From the NCBI RefSeq assembly GCF_036002505.1, contig NZ_DASYTH010000408.1, positions 1 through 64,000 of the forward strand: a stretch of DNA of 64,000 bases, written 5' to 3'. Below the pieces are notes generated by a model. The model was not told the DNA's origin and made no database searches. It saw only the letters and a list, made by a program, of their open reading frames with translations. Position numbers and translations under genes: made by a program. Positions 49,846 through 58,589 of this stretch are shown one piece after another. The stretch's first letter is position 1. Every line of letters starts with the position of its first letter. Source of the stretch: DASYTH01 sp036002505 (GTDB taxonomy: Bacteria; Actinomycetota; Actinomycetes; Mycobacteriales; Pseudonocardiaceae).

Positions 49846-51658
49846 GAGCTTCGCCAACACCCTGGTCGTCGAGGTCGGCGGGCGCCCGATCCCGGACGAC
49901 GTCAAGACGTTGCTCACCTATGCCTACGTGGACGACAGCCGCAACCTCCCGGACACGTTCGTGCTGCGGTTCCGCGATCCGGGCGGGGTCGTGCTGGGCA
50001 AGGGCGGGTTCAAGGTCGGCGAGAAGATCGACCTGAAGGTCCAGACCGCCGACCCGGGCGGCCCGCAGTCGCTGATGAGCGGCGAGATCACCGCGGTGGG
50101 GCTGGACATCGACCGGCTCGGGACGTTCACCGAGGTGCGCGGCTACGACCACGCGCACCGGCTGTTCCGGGGCCGGCGGGTCGCGGTGTACCCGAACATG
50201 ACCGTGTCCGACGTCGTCCGCAAGGTGACCCAGCGGGCCGGGATCGGCGTCGGCACGATCGACGACGTCCGCGGTTTCGGTGGGGCGCCGCACACCCAGT
50301 TCAGCCAGGACAACGTGAGCGACTGGGAGTTCCTGTGCCGCCTGGCGAACGCGGTGGGCGCACAGATCGCGGTGCTCGAAGGGAAGCTGAACTTCCGGCT
50401 GCCCGAGCAGCCCAGCGGCGCGCCCGACACGAAGGCCAAGGCGCACACCGATCCGCTGGTGCTCGAGGCGCACCGCACGCTGATCGCGTTGCGCGCCAGC
50501 ATGAGCGCCGCCGAGCAGGTGCCCGAGGTGGAGGTGCGCGGCTGGGACGTCGAGGCGAAGAAGGAGATCAGTGCCACGGCCAAGCCCGGGCTCGCCGGCA
50601 TGGAGGTGGCCGGCGCGGATCCCGTTGCCATGGCGGGCAAGTTCGGCAGCCCGCCGCTGCTGGCCGCGCCCGGCCGGCGTACCCAGGCCGCGGCCCAGGC
50701 GACCGCCAAGGCCCTCGCCGCGCAACTCGGGAGCGCGTGCGTGGAGCTCGACGGGGTGGCCAGGGGAAACCCGAAGCTCCGCGCCGGCACCGCGGTGGCG
50801 CTGACCAACGTGGGCGACCCCTTCGCCGGCAAGTACACGCTCACCAGCACCCGCCACATGTTCAACCCGGAGGTCGGCTACGCCACCGAGTTCACCGTGT
50901 CCGGCCGCCAGGAGCGGTCCCTCTACGGCCTGACCACCGGGGGCAACGGCGGATCCGCGAAAGTCTACAACGGACTCGTGCCGGCCATCGTCAGCGACGC
51001 CAAGGACCCGCTCAAGCTGGGCCGGCTGAAGCTGACGTTCCCCTGGCTGAACAAGGACTTCACCAGCAACTGGGCCCGGGTGGTGCAGCCCGGGGCCGGG
51101 AAGGAGCGGGGCTTCCTGGTGCTGCCCGAGGTGGGCGACGAGGTGCTGGCCGGCTTCGAGCACGGCGAGTTCGACGCGCCCTTCGTGCTCGGCGGGCTGC
51201 ACAACGGCAAGGACACGCTGCCGAAGTTCGCCGCCGAGCCGGTGGACTCCGGCAGCGGGGAGATCGCCGTGCGCGGTTACGTCTCGCGCAAGGGTCACAA
51301 GCTGGAGTTCGTCGAGGCCGACGGCATCACCGTGGCCAGCGGCGACGGAAAGCTCGTGATCAAGCTGGACCAGAAGAACCAGATGATCGAGGTCACCAGC
51401 GGCAAGGGTATCAAGATCAAGGCGGAGAACGGGATCAGCGTGGACTCCGGCAGCGGACCGCTGGAGATGAAGGGCCAGAAGGTGACCGTGCAGTCCCAGA
51501 CCGACGTCGAGGTGACGGCCAACGCCTCGATGAAACTCTCCGGCACCTCCGGGGTGAAGGTCGAGGGCGCCACGGTGTCCGTGGCGGGGCAGGGCCAGGC
51601 GGAGCTCACGGCGAGCGGCAACGTCACTGTGCGCGGCGCCCTGGTGCGGATCAACTAG
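49835..51658 (+). CDS. eCIS spike/hub protein (VgrG-like, Pvc8)
   Basis: The 607-residue protein has a gp27-like hub (residues 1-350), an OB-fold gp5-like domain (YNGLVPAIVSDAKDPLKLGRLKLTFPW), and a C-terminal beta-helix seen as short alternating strands (IEVTSGKGIKIKAENGIS, TVQSQTDVEVTANASMKL). These are the features of the central trimeric spike on which the PAAR tip sits. No toxin extension is fused to the C-terminus. Confidence 0.93.
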   Translation: MVNESFANTLVVEVGGRPIPDDVKTLLTYAYVDDSRNLPDTFVLRFRDPGGVVLGKGGFKVGEKIDLKVQTADPGGPQSLMSGEITAVGLDIDRLGTFTEVRGYDHAHRLFRGRRVAVYPNMTVSDVVRKVTQRAGIGVGTIDDVRGFGGAPHTQFSQDNVSDWEFLCRLANAVGAQIAVLEGKLNFRLPEQPSGAPDTKAKAHTDPLVLEAHRTLIALRASMSAAEQVPEVEVRGWDVEAKKEISATAKPGLAGMEVAGADPVAMAGKFGSPPLLAAPGRRTQAAAQATAKALAAQLGSACVELDGVARGNPKLRAGTAVALTNVGDPFAGKYTLTSTRHMFNPEVGYATEFTVSGRQERSLYGLTTGGNGGSAKVYNGLVPAIVSDAKDPLKLGRLKLTFPWLNKDFTSNWARVVQPGAGKERGFLVLPEVGDEVLAGFEHGEFDAPFVLGGLHNGKDTLPKFAAEPVDSGSGEIAVRGYVSRKGHKLEFVEADGITVASGDGKLVIKLDQKNQMIEVTSGKGIKIKAENGISVDSGSGPLEMKGQKVTVQSQTDVEVTANASMKLSGTSGVKVEGATVSVAGQGQAELTASGNVTVRGALVRIN

Positions 51659-51671
51659 ACGGGAGGCGGTC

Positions 51672-51953
51672 ATGCCACCAGCGGCCAGAGTCGGCGACCC
51701 CACCGGGCATCCCGGCGTGGTCAGCGGTCCGGGCGTGCCCACGGTGCTGATCGGCGGCCAGCCCGCCGCCAACGTCGGCACCATGCACGCCTGCTCGTTT
51801 CCGCCCCCGCCCCCGCATCCACCCACGCCGATCGTGCCGCCCGGCTGCCCGACCGTGCTGATCGGCGGAATGCCGGCGGCCCGCATGGGGGACATGTCCG
51901 GCTGCGGCGCGCCGATCGTCATGGGCTGCCCGACCGTCCTCATCGGAGGCTGA
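51672..51953 (+). CDS. PAAR-repeat spike tip protein (Pvc10-like)
   Basis: The 93-residue protein carries GHPGVVSGPGVPTVLIGGQPAANVG, GCPTVLIGGMPAARMGD and a final GCPTVLIGG, the PAAR repeat pattern. His and Cys residues (GTMHACS, SGCGAP) can bind the tip metal. A Pro-rich loop (PPPPPHPPTP) is inserted between repeats. It forms the sharpened tip of the spike. Confidence 0.92.
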   Translation: MPPAARVGDPTGHPGVVSGPGVPTVLIGGQPAANVGTMHACSFPPPPPHPPTPIVPPGCPTVLIGGMPAARMGDMSGCGAPIVMGCPTVLIGG

Positions 51954-51955
51954 GC

Positions 51956-52384
51956 ATGGACTTCATCGGCCGGGGCTGGGCGTTTCCGGTGCACACCGAC
52001 GCCACCGGGGCTGTCGCGCTGGTCGGCGGCGACCGGGAGATCATCGAGAGCATCACGCTGATCCTCGGCACGGCGCCGGGGGAGCGGCCGATGCGTCCGG
52101 AGTTCGGCTGCGCCATCCACGACCTGGTGTTCGCGCCCGCTGACGCGGCCACCGCCGGGCAGATCGCCTATGAGGTCCGGACTTCCCTGGAGCGCTGGGA
52201 GCCGCGCGTCGAGCTGACCGACGTGGTGGTCGGCTTCCAGGACGTGCAGCGCGGCGTCCTGCTCATCGACGTCCGCTACACCCTGCGGAACAGCAACGAT
52301 CCGCGGAACCTGGTGTTCCCGTTCTACGTCATCCCGCCGCACGAGTCGATCGAGGGCCCGGCAGCTGACTCGGAGGGTGCCTGA
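51956..52384 (+). CDS. gp25-like baseplate wedge protein (Pvc9-like)
   Basis: The 142-residue protein reads GWAFPVHTDATGAVALVGGDREIIESITLILGTAPGERPMRPEFGCAIHDLVF, the gp25/GpW-like lysozyme-related fold conserved in all contractile tails. It initiates sheath assembly at the baseplate. It overlaps the baseplate J gene by 1 bp (TGATG). Confidence 0.95.
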   Translation: MDFIGRGWAFPVHTDATGAVALVGGDREIIESITLILGTAPGERPMRPEFGCAIHDLVFAPADAATAGQIAYEVRTSLERWEPRVELTDVVVGFQDVQRGVLLIDVRYTLRNSNDPRNLVFPFYVIPPHESIEGPAADSEGA

Positions 52385-54324
52385 TGTCGCTGCCCATGCC
52401 CAACCTTGACGACCGCGGCTTCCAGGACCTCGTGGACGAGGCCAAGCGCCGGGTGATGCAGAAGTGTCCGGAGTGGACTGATCACAACGTCTCCGACCCC
52501 GGCGTGACGCTGATCGAGACGTTCGCGTTCATGGTCGACCAGTTGCTCTACCGGCTCAACCGGGTGCCCAACCTGCACTACCTGCGTTTCCTGGACCTGA
52601 TCGGGGTGACGCTGTTCCCGCCGTCGGCGGCGCGCTGCGACGCCACGTTCCGGCTCGCCGCCGCGCAGCCCAACCCCGTGGTGGTGCCGGCCGACACGCA
52701 GGTCGCGAGCGTGCGCACGGAGACCGAGGAGTCGGTGATCTTCACGGTGGAGCAGCCGCTGACCATCGTGCCGTGCTCGTGGACGCGGCTGGCCACCGCC
52801 ACCGCGGGCAGCGAGACACCGTTCGACCACACCGAGGATCTGCACGCCGGGCGCGGCGCGGCCTGCTTCGCCGCCGCCCCCGAGCCGGGCGACTGTGTCT
52901 ACGTCGGACTGTCCGACGCGGTGCCGAGCTGCACCGTGCTGCTGCGCATGGAATGCACGGTCGAGGGCGTCGGCGTCGACCCGCGGCACCCGCCGCTGGC
53001 CTGGGAGGCGTGGACCGGCGAGGCCTGGACCAAGTGCGAAGTGGAGCGGGACACCACCGGTGGGTTCAACACCTCCGGCGACGTGGAGCTGCACGTGCCG
53101 GCCGGGCATACCGCGTCGGTGATCGCCACCTCGCGGGCCGGCTGGCTGCGGTGCCGCACGGTCGAGCCCGACGCCGGGCGGCCCTTCTACCGGGCGTCGC
53201 CGATCCTGCACGGCGTCAGCGCGGTCACCATCGGCGGCACGGCGACCGCGGTGCACGCCGACATCGTGCACGGCGAGATCATCGGTGTGTCCGAAGGCGT
53301 TGCCGGGCAACGGTTCCCGCTGGCTCATCGGCCGGTGGTGGCCGGTGACGGCCCGCTGCTGGTCGAGGTCGGCGGCGAGGACGGCTGGGCGGAATGGTGG
53401 GAGGTCACCTCGTTCGCCCAGTCCGGCCCGCGGGACCGGCACGTGATGCTGGACCGGGTGTCCGGCGAGGTGGTGTTCGGCCCGGCGGTCCGCCAACCGG
53501 CCGGCGACTTCCGGCTCTACGGCGCGGTTCCGCCGAAGGCCGCGACCATCCGGGTGCCCGAGTACCGGGCGGGTGGCGGCCGGCGCGGCAACGTGGCCCG
53601 CGGAATGCTGACCGTGCAACGGGATCCGGTGCCGTTCGTGAGCGAGGTGACCAACCGCAAGGCGGCCAGCGGGGGGGTGGACGCGGAGTCCGTGGACGAC
53701 GCGGCCGTCCGCGGTCCGCTGCTGCTGCGCACGCTGGACCGCGCGGTGACCGCCGAGGACTACGAGCAGCTCGCCCGGGCCGCCGCACCTCAGGCGGCCC
53801 GCGTGCACTGCGTGCCGGACACCAGCGACGCCAATGGGATCCGGGTCCTGGTGGTGCCGGACGTTCCGGTCACCACCGAGCCGGACTTCGGGGCGTTCCT
53901 GCTGGATCCCCGGATGCGCCAGGACATCGAGCGCACCCTTGAGGAGCGACGCTGCGTGGGCGCCCGGGTCTCCGTCGAACCCCCGTTCTACCAAGGGGTG
54001 ACGGTGGTCGCGCAGCTGATCGCCCGGCCCCGCACGACCCCGGAACGGTTGCGCGAGCGGGCGACCCGGGCGCTCTACGAGTACCTGGACCCGGTCCGCG
54101 GCGGCCCGGACGGCGGCGGCTGGCCGTTCGGCCGGCCCGTGCAGCAGGGCGAGATCTTCGCGGTGCTGCAGCGGATTCCCGGCGTGGATTTGGTCGAGGA
54201 CGTGCGCCTGTTCGGCGCCGACCCGGTCACCTCCCAGCGCGGCCGCGCGGTGCCCCGGCTCGATCTTCCGGCCAACGCGCTGGTGTTCTCGTTCGAGCAC
54301 CAGATTCGAGTGACGAGGAGCTGA
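52384..54324 (+). CDS. Baseplate J-like wedge protein (Pvc11)
   Basis: The 646-residue protein starts PMPNLDDRGFQDLVDEAKRRV and CPEWTDHNVSDPGVTLIETFAFMVDQLLYRLNRVP, the strongly conserved start of large eCIS gpJ proteins. TAEDYEQLARAAAPQAARVHC is the C-terminal gpJ motif. It forms the baseplate wedge with the following tail-protein-I product. Confidence 0.95.
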   Translation: MSLPMPNLDDRGFQDLVDEAKRRVMQKCPEWTDHNVSDPGVTLIETFAFMVDQLLYRLNRVPNLHYLRFLDLIGVTLFPPSAARCDATFRLAAAQPNPVVVPADTQVASVRTETEESVIFTVEQPLTIVPCSWTRLATATAGSETPFDHTEDLHAGRGAACFAAAPEPGDCVYVGLSDAVPSCTVLLRMECTVEGVGVDPRHPPLAWEAWTGEAWTKCEVERDTTGGFNTSGDVELHVPAGHTASVIATSRAGWLRCRTVEPDAGRPFYRASPILHGVSAVTIGGTATAVHADIVHGEIIGVSEGVAGQRFPLAHRPVVAGDGPLLVEVGGEDGWAEWWEVTSFAQSGPRDRHVMLDRVSGEVVFGPAVRQPAGDFRLYGAVPPKAATIRVPEYRAGGGRRGNVARGMLTVQRDPVPFVSEVTNRKAASGGVDAESVDDAAVRGPLLLRTLDRAVTAEDYEQLARAAAPQAARVHCVPDTSDANGIRVLVVPDVPVTTEPDFGAFLLDPRMRQDIERTLEERRCVGARVSVEPPFYQGVTVVAQLIARPRTTPERLRERATRALYEYLDPVRGGPDGGGWPFGRPVQQGEIFAVLQRIPGVDLVEDVRLFGADPVTSQRGRAVPRLDLPANALVFSFEHQIRVTRS

Positions 54325-54328
54325 CGGC

Positions 54329-54877
54329 GTGCGCACCGCGACCACCGTGCCGGTCCGGCATCCCATCGGGGACCGGCTGCCGGCGATCTACCTCGACGAC
54401 GGGTTCACGCTGCGGTTCACCTCCGCGCTGGACGAGGTGCTCGCCCCGGTGATCGCCGTGCTCGACGGGTTCGCCGACTACCTCGACCCGAACCTGGCGC
54501 CGGCCGACTTCCTGGACTGGCTGACCAGCTGGGTGGCGCTCGACGTCGACGAGGGCTGGACGCCGGCCCAGCGGCGGGAGCTGGTCAAGCACGCGGTGAG
54601 TCTGCATCGCTGGCGGGGCACCAGATGGGGGATCGCCACCCAGGTGCGGCTGCTGTCCGGCGGCGAGGTGGAGGTCGAGGACAGCGGCGGCTGCGTGTCC
54701 TCGCCCCGGCCCAACGGCCCGCTGCCCGGCTCCGACCCGGCCCGGGTGCTGGTCCGGGTGCGCGTCGCCGATCCGTCCACTGTGGACCAAGCGGCGCTTC
54801 GTACGGCCGTCGCCGAGGCCGTTCCCGCGCATGTCGCGGTCACCGTCGAAGTTCTGCCGAAGGGGGCAGGTACATGA
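54329..54877 (+). CDS. Phage tail protein I-like baseplate component (Pvc12)
   Basis: The 182-residue protein reads DRLPAIYLDDGFTLRFTSALDEVLAPVIAVLDGFADYLDPNLAPADFLDWLTSWVAL, then RWRGTRWGIATQVRLLSGGEVEVED, the T4 gp53/P2 gpI-like pattern that follows gpJ in eCIS loci. It starts at GTG 54329 and overlaps the next ATG by 4 bp. Confidence 0.9.
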   Translation: MRTATTVPVRHPIGDRLPAIYLDDGFTLRFTSALDEVLAPVIAVLDGFADYLDPNLAPADFLDWLTSWVALDVDEGWTPAQRRELVKHAVSLHRWRGTRWGIATQVRLLSGGEVEVEDSGGCVSSPRPNGPLPGSDPARVLVRVRVADPSTVDQAALRTAVAEAVPAHVAVTVEVLPKGAGT

Positions 54878-55854
54878 TCACGTGTGCCAACTGTGGCGAG
54901 GGCAACCCGCCGGACACCGAGTTCTGCGGCCGGTGCGGCACGTTCCTGAACTGGCGGGCCGAGGAGCCCGCCCCGGTCGCGGCTGCGGCCGCGGCGCCGG
55001 GTGCGGAGCAACCCGCCGTGCAGCAGCCGACCGACGAGCGCGTGCTGCGTGCCCCGGCGCCGGTCACCACCCCACCGCGCCCGCTCCTGCCCGGCGACCT
55101 CATCTGCGGCAACTGCGGCGCGGGCAACGAACCCACCCGGCGGTTCTGCCGCCGGTGCGGGAACTCCCTGGCGGACGCGGAAACCGTGCGCCAGTCCTGG
55201 TGGCGCCGGCTGTTCTCCTGGCTGTTCGGCCGCCGCCGGCGCGCGAAGCGCCAGCTCGGCGTCCGGCCCCGCGCCCGTGGCGGCCGTCCCTGGCGCACCG
55301 CTGCCCGGGTGGTCAGCCGGCTGTTCCTGGTGCTGGTGGCGTTCGCCGGCATCCTCTACGCCGCGGTGCCGCCGTTCCGCTCCGGCGTCAACACCGAGGC
55401 CCGGACGTTCAAGAGCTGGGTGACCCGCCAGTTCTCCAACAAGCTCGTCCCCGCCCGGCCCACCAAGGTGACCGCCACCGCCGCGGTCCCGGACCATGCC
55501 GCCGGCCTCGCCGCCGACAACGCGCGCAACACGTTCTGGGCCGTACCACCGACTCCCGAGCCCGTCCTGGTGCTGTCCTTCGACAAACCGGTCGACGTCC
55601 GCCAGGCCATCGTCCGCAGCGGCAACGCCGCCGACTTCTCCTCGACGCACCGCCCGGCCAAACTCCACCTGGTCTACACCACCGGCCACACGTTCGACGT
55701 CAACCTCGCCGACACCCCCGACCCGCAGACCGTCACCATCGGGGAAAGCGCCGGCACCACCAGCATCGAGATCCACATCGTCGCCCTCCACCGCTCCGAA
55801 AAAGGCAACACCGTGGCAATCTCCGAAATCGAACTCTTCGAACCAGAAAAGTGA
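54874..55854 (+). CDS. Double zinc ribbon, transmembrane, discoidin-like protein in the eCIS operon
   Basis: The 326-residue protein has two CxxC...CxxC zinc ribbons (residues 4-22, CANCGEGNPPDTEFCGRCG, and about 76-95), an Arg-rich stretch, and a membrane helix (VVSRLFLVLVAFAGILYAAV near 150). Outside lies a C-terminal domain of about 150 residues of discoidin (F5/8 type C) character (AADNARNTFWAV, VLVLSFDKPVDVRQAIV). It is coupled to the tail-protein-I gene. It could anchor the apparatus to the inner face of the membrane; this role is inferred from topology. Confidence 0.75.
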   Translation: MITCANCGEGNPPDTEFCGRCGTFLNWRAEEPAPVAAAAAAPGAEQPAVQQPTDERVLRAPAPVTTPPRPLLPGDLICGNCGAGNEPTRRFCRRCGNSLADAETVRQSWWRRLFSWLFGRRRRAKRQLGVRPRARGGRPWRTAARVVSRLFLVLVAFAGILYAAVPPFRSGVNTEARTFKSWVTRQFSNKLVPARPTKVTATAAVPDHAAGLAADNARNTFWAVPPTPEPVLVLSFDKPVDVRQAIVRSGNAADFSSTHRPAKLHLVYTTGHTFDVNLADTPDPQTVTIGESAGTTSIEIHIVALHRSEKGNTVAISEIELFEPEK

Positions 55855-55865
55855 GAGGAGTCCCG

Positions 55866-58499
55866 GTGTTACGCCCTCTGGCCCTGGTGCCGATCCTGAT
55901 CCTGCTCGGCGCGTCAGCCGTTCCCTTCCCCGCGACGGCAGCAGAGAAGACGCTGCCCGGCGGCATCAGACTCGCGGTCACCATCAATTCCCCCGCGGAC
56001 GGCGCGATTCTTCCGCCGGGCCCGGTCACAGTCACCGGCCGCGCCGAGATCGGTGATGCGGTTCCAACCGCCGACACGTCGCTCGACTACGTACTGGACG
56101 TCTCGGGCAGCACGGCGACAACGGCGGTCACCGGCTGCAGTGTCGACGAGAACCACGACGACGCCAGGGATGCCGACGGGAACCCGATCAACGACATCGT
56201 CGACTGCGAGATCGCCGCCGCCAGGCGGCTGAACGACCAGGCGGTCGACGCTCACACGGTGAGCAAGGTGGGCGTCACCGTCTTCGGTGCACTGGGAAAG
56301 GTCGCGGATGTCGTGCCGCCCGGGAATCTGCCTCCGCCTAATGACTACGTGGACCCGAGTCAGCGGCTGACGGAGCCGGGTGCCGACCGGAACGACAACG
56401 GCCTCCGCGACATGAACGAGGTGCTCGAATCGGTGTACAACCGGACGCGTGACCCGGACCGGCCCGGCCCGCCCGGCGGCGTCGGCCTGTTCCAGCCGCT
56501 GGCCGCGGGCGGCAGCACCAGCTTTGCCGAGGGTGTCAAGGCGGCCAACGCCGCGATCGGCACTTCTGGCGATCCACACCGGATCGTGGTGTTCATGTCG
56601 GATGGTCAGAACGGCGCCTCCACCCCGGTCGAAGATCTGCTGACCAACCGGCCCGCCGGGGTCATCTACCACACGTTCGCGATCGGACCCGGGAACACCT
56701 GCGGCTCGAATGCCGTGGGGGCCATCACCCTGCAGCGGATCGCCGACAAGACAGGAGGCATCTGCACGCCAGTGCCGGACCTCAGCAGACTGCCCGGCAT
56801 CATTCCCGGCGTCATCGTCCCCCAAATCACGGAGCTCAAGCTCACCGTTGACGGCCAAGCCCAGCCGATCACGGTGGACCCCCCGCTGCCGCGGCCCGGT
56901 CCGGGCGTGAACTACAGCGTCACCACGGATCCACTGGCATCGGGCCGGCACAGGCTGTGCGTGCTGGCCACCGGGAAGGTGGGCCGAGACGAGGACACCG
57001 TCGAGGACTGCCACACCGTGACTGTCAACGCGGCGCCAGTGGTGAGCACGGGTGGGCCGTACACCGCGCAGGAGGATCAGCCGAAGACGATCACGGGTAC
57101 GGTGACCGACCTGGACGACACGCAGTTCACCGTCAAGTGGTCGCTGCCGGCAGGCACACCGTGCACCTTCGCCGATGACACCAAACTGTCCACATCGGTC
57201 ACCTGCACCGCGCCCGGCACGTTCGACCTCGCCTTGAGCGTGAGCGACGGCCACCATCCGCCGGTCGTCGCGAGGACCACGCTGACGGTGATCAACACGC
57301 CGCCGACGGTCTCCGCGGGCGGACCGTACACCGGGCCGCAGAACCAGCCGATACCGATCAAGGGCACGGCGACCGACCCGGACGACCCCCAGCTCACCAT
57401 CAAATGGTCCGTCCCCGAGGGTGTCCCGTGCACGTTTGCCGATGAGACCAAGCTCGCTACGACGGTCACCTGCACCGGTCACGGCGTCTTCGACCTCACC
57501 CTGAGCGTGAATGATGGCAAGCATCCGCCGGTCATCGCGACGACGAAGCTGACGGTGGTCAACGCTGAACCCGTGGTCTCCGCTGGCGGGCCGTACACCG
57601 GGTTGGACCACACTCCGGTGCCCATCAAGGGAACCGTCGTCGACCCGGACAGCCCGGGCCTGATCACGACCTGGACGGTCGTGCCCGTCACCGGCACAGT
57701 CTGCCAGATCGACAAACCACAGCAACTGTCCACTGTGATCACATGCCGGGACCCCGGGCTCTACACCCTGATCCTTACCGTCAACGACAACGATCACGAA
57801 AATCCGGTGGTCGTACGAACCTCGCTCGAACTGAAGCCACGCCAGGGGGCCCTGTCGCTGGCCACGTTCGTCAACCCGGCACCCGGTTTCGTCGGCGGCG
57901 ACCCGGTCGTGGTCACGTTCACCGTGCGAAACGGTGGAGTATTCGCGATGGAGTCGGTCCGTCTGACCACCACGCTGCCCGCCGGACTGCAGCCCAAGAG
58001 CACCTTCCCGGCTGGCTGCGCGAGCACCTGTAACCTCGGCACGCTGGTACCCGGCCAAACCGTTCAGGTCACGCTCACCTTCGCGGTCGACGCGCCACTC
58101 GACCAGTCGCTGTCCGCGGTGCTGACCACTGAGGGGCCGGACGTCGACGCCTCCGACAACCTCACCAGGGCGCGGATCACCATTCTGCAGCCAACCCTGA
58201 CCGTGGATCCCACGATCGGCCCGCAGGGCTTCGTCACCCGCGCCATTGGCAAGAATTTCCCCGCCGGTGCAAGGGTTCAGCTCAAGTGGTCGATCGGGAT
58301 CTCGGACAACCCCGGTGAGGTGACGGTCGGGCCGGACGGCACCATCGACGCGCAGGTGCTGATCTTCCCCAAGGATGCCAGGGGCTTGCGGGTGCTCTCG
58401 GCCATCTCGGTGACCGGTCCGAAGTTCGGTGACGTGCCGGCGAACCCGTTCCTCGTCGTGTCCCGCGCGCTCAAACCCAAGACCTTCATCGTCCGATGA
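55866..58499 (+). CDS. Secreted vWA-domain protein with PKD-like repeats
   Basis: About 877 residues with a signal peptide (LALVPILILLGASAVPFPATAA) and a vWA domain with the MIDAS-type DVSGSTATT and later SDGQNGAS. Three PKD/Ig-like repeats, each starting (S/V)xGGPYTxxxxxPxxIKGT, follow, then a DUF11-like repeat and a last Ig-like domain. Three paired Cys repeats (PCTF...VTCT) suggest disulfides. No C-terminal anchor is seen, so it is either released or held by partners. GTG 55866 has GAGGAG 6 bases upstream. Its place in the eCIS operon suggests a surface adhesin or envelope partner. Confidence 0.8.
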   Translation: MLRPLALVPILILLGASAVPFPATAAEKTLPGGIRLAVTINSPADGAILPPGPVTVTGRAEIGDAVPTADTSLDYVLDVSGSTATTAVTGCSVDENHDDARDADGNPINDIVDCEIAAARRLNDQAVDAHTVSKVGVTVFGALGKVADVVPPGNLPPPNDYVDPSQRLTEPGADRNDNGLRDMNEVLESVYNRTRDPDRPGPPGGVGLFQPLAAGGSTSFAEGVKAANAAIGTSGDPHRIVVFMSDGQNGASTPVEDLLTNRPAGVIYHTFAIGPGNTCGSNAVGAITLQRIADKTGGICTPVPDLSRLPGIIPGVIVPQITELKLTVDGQAQPITVDPPLPRPGPGVNYSVTTDPLASGRHRLCVLATGKVGRDEDTVEDCHTVTVNAAPVVSTGGPYTAQEDQPKTITGTVTDLDDTQFTVKWSLPAGTPCTFADDTKLSTSVTCTAPGTFDLALSVSDGHHPPVVARTTLTVINTPPTVSAGGPYTGPQNQPIPIKGTATDPDDPQLTIKWSVPEGVPCTFADETKLATTVTCTGHGVFDLTLSVNDGKHPPVIATTKLTVVNAEPVVSAGGPYTGLDHTPVPIKGTVVDPDSPGLITTWTVVPVTGTVCQIDKPQQLSTVITCRDPGLYTLILTVNDNDHENPVVVRTSLELKPRQGALSLATFVNPAPGFVGGDPVVVTFTVRNGGVFAMESVRLTTTLPAGLQPKSTFPAGCASTCNLGTLVPGQTVQVTLTFAVDAPLDQSLSAVLTTEGPDVDASDNLTRARITILQPTLTVDPTIGPQGFVTRAIGKNFPAGARVQLKWSIGISDNPGEVTVGPDGTIDAQVLIFPKDARGLRVLSAISVTGPKFGDVPANPFLVVSRALKPKTFIVR

Positions 58500-58589
58500 G
58501 AAGTATTGCCCGTCCGTGCAAGACCGAACGTCCGGGCCATTTCCCGTCCGCTCCTACCCGATCCCGTTCCTACTGAGGAGAGTTGGCAC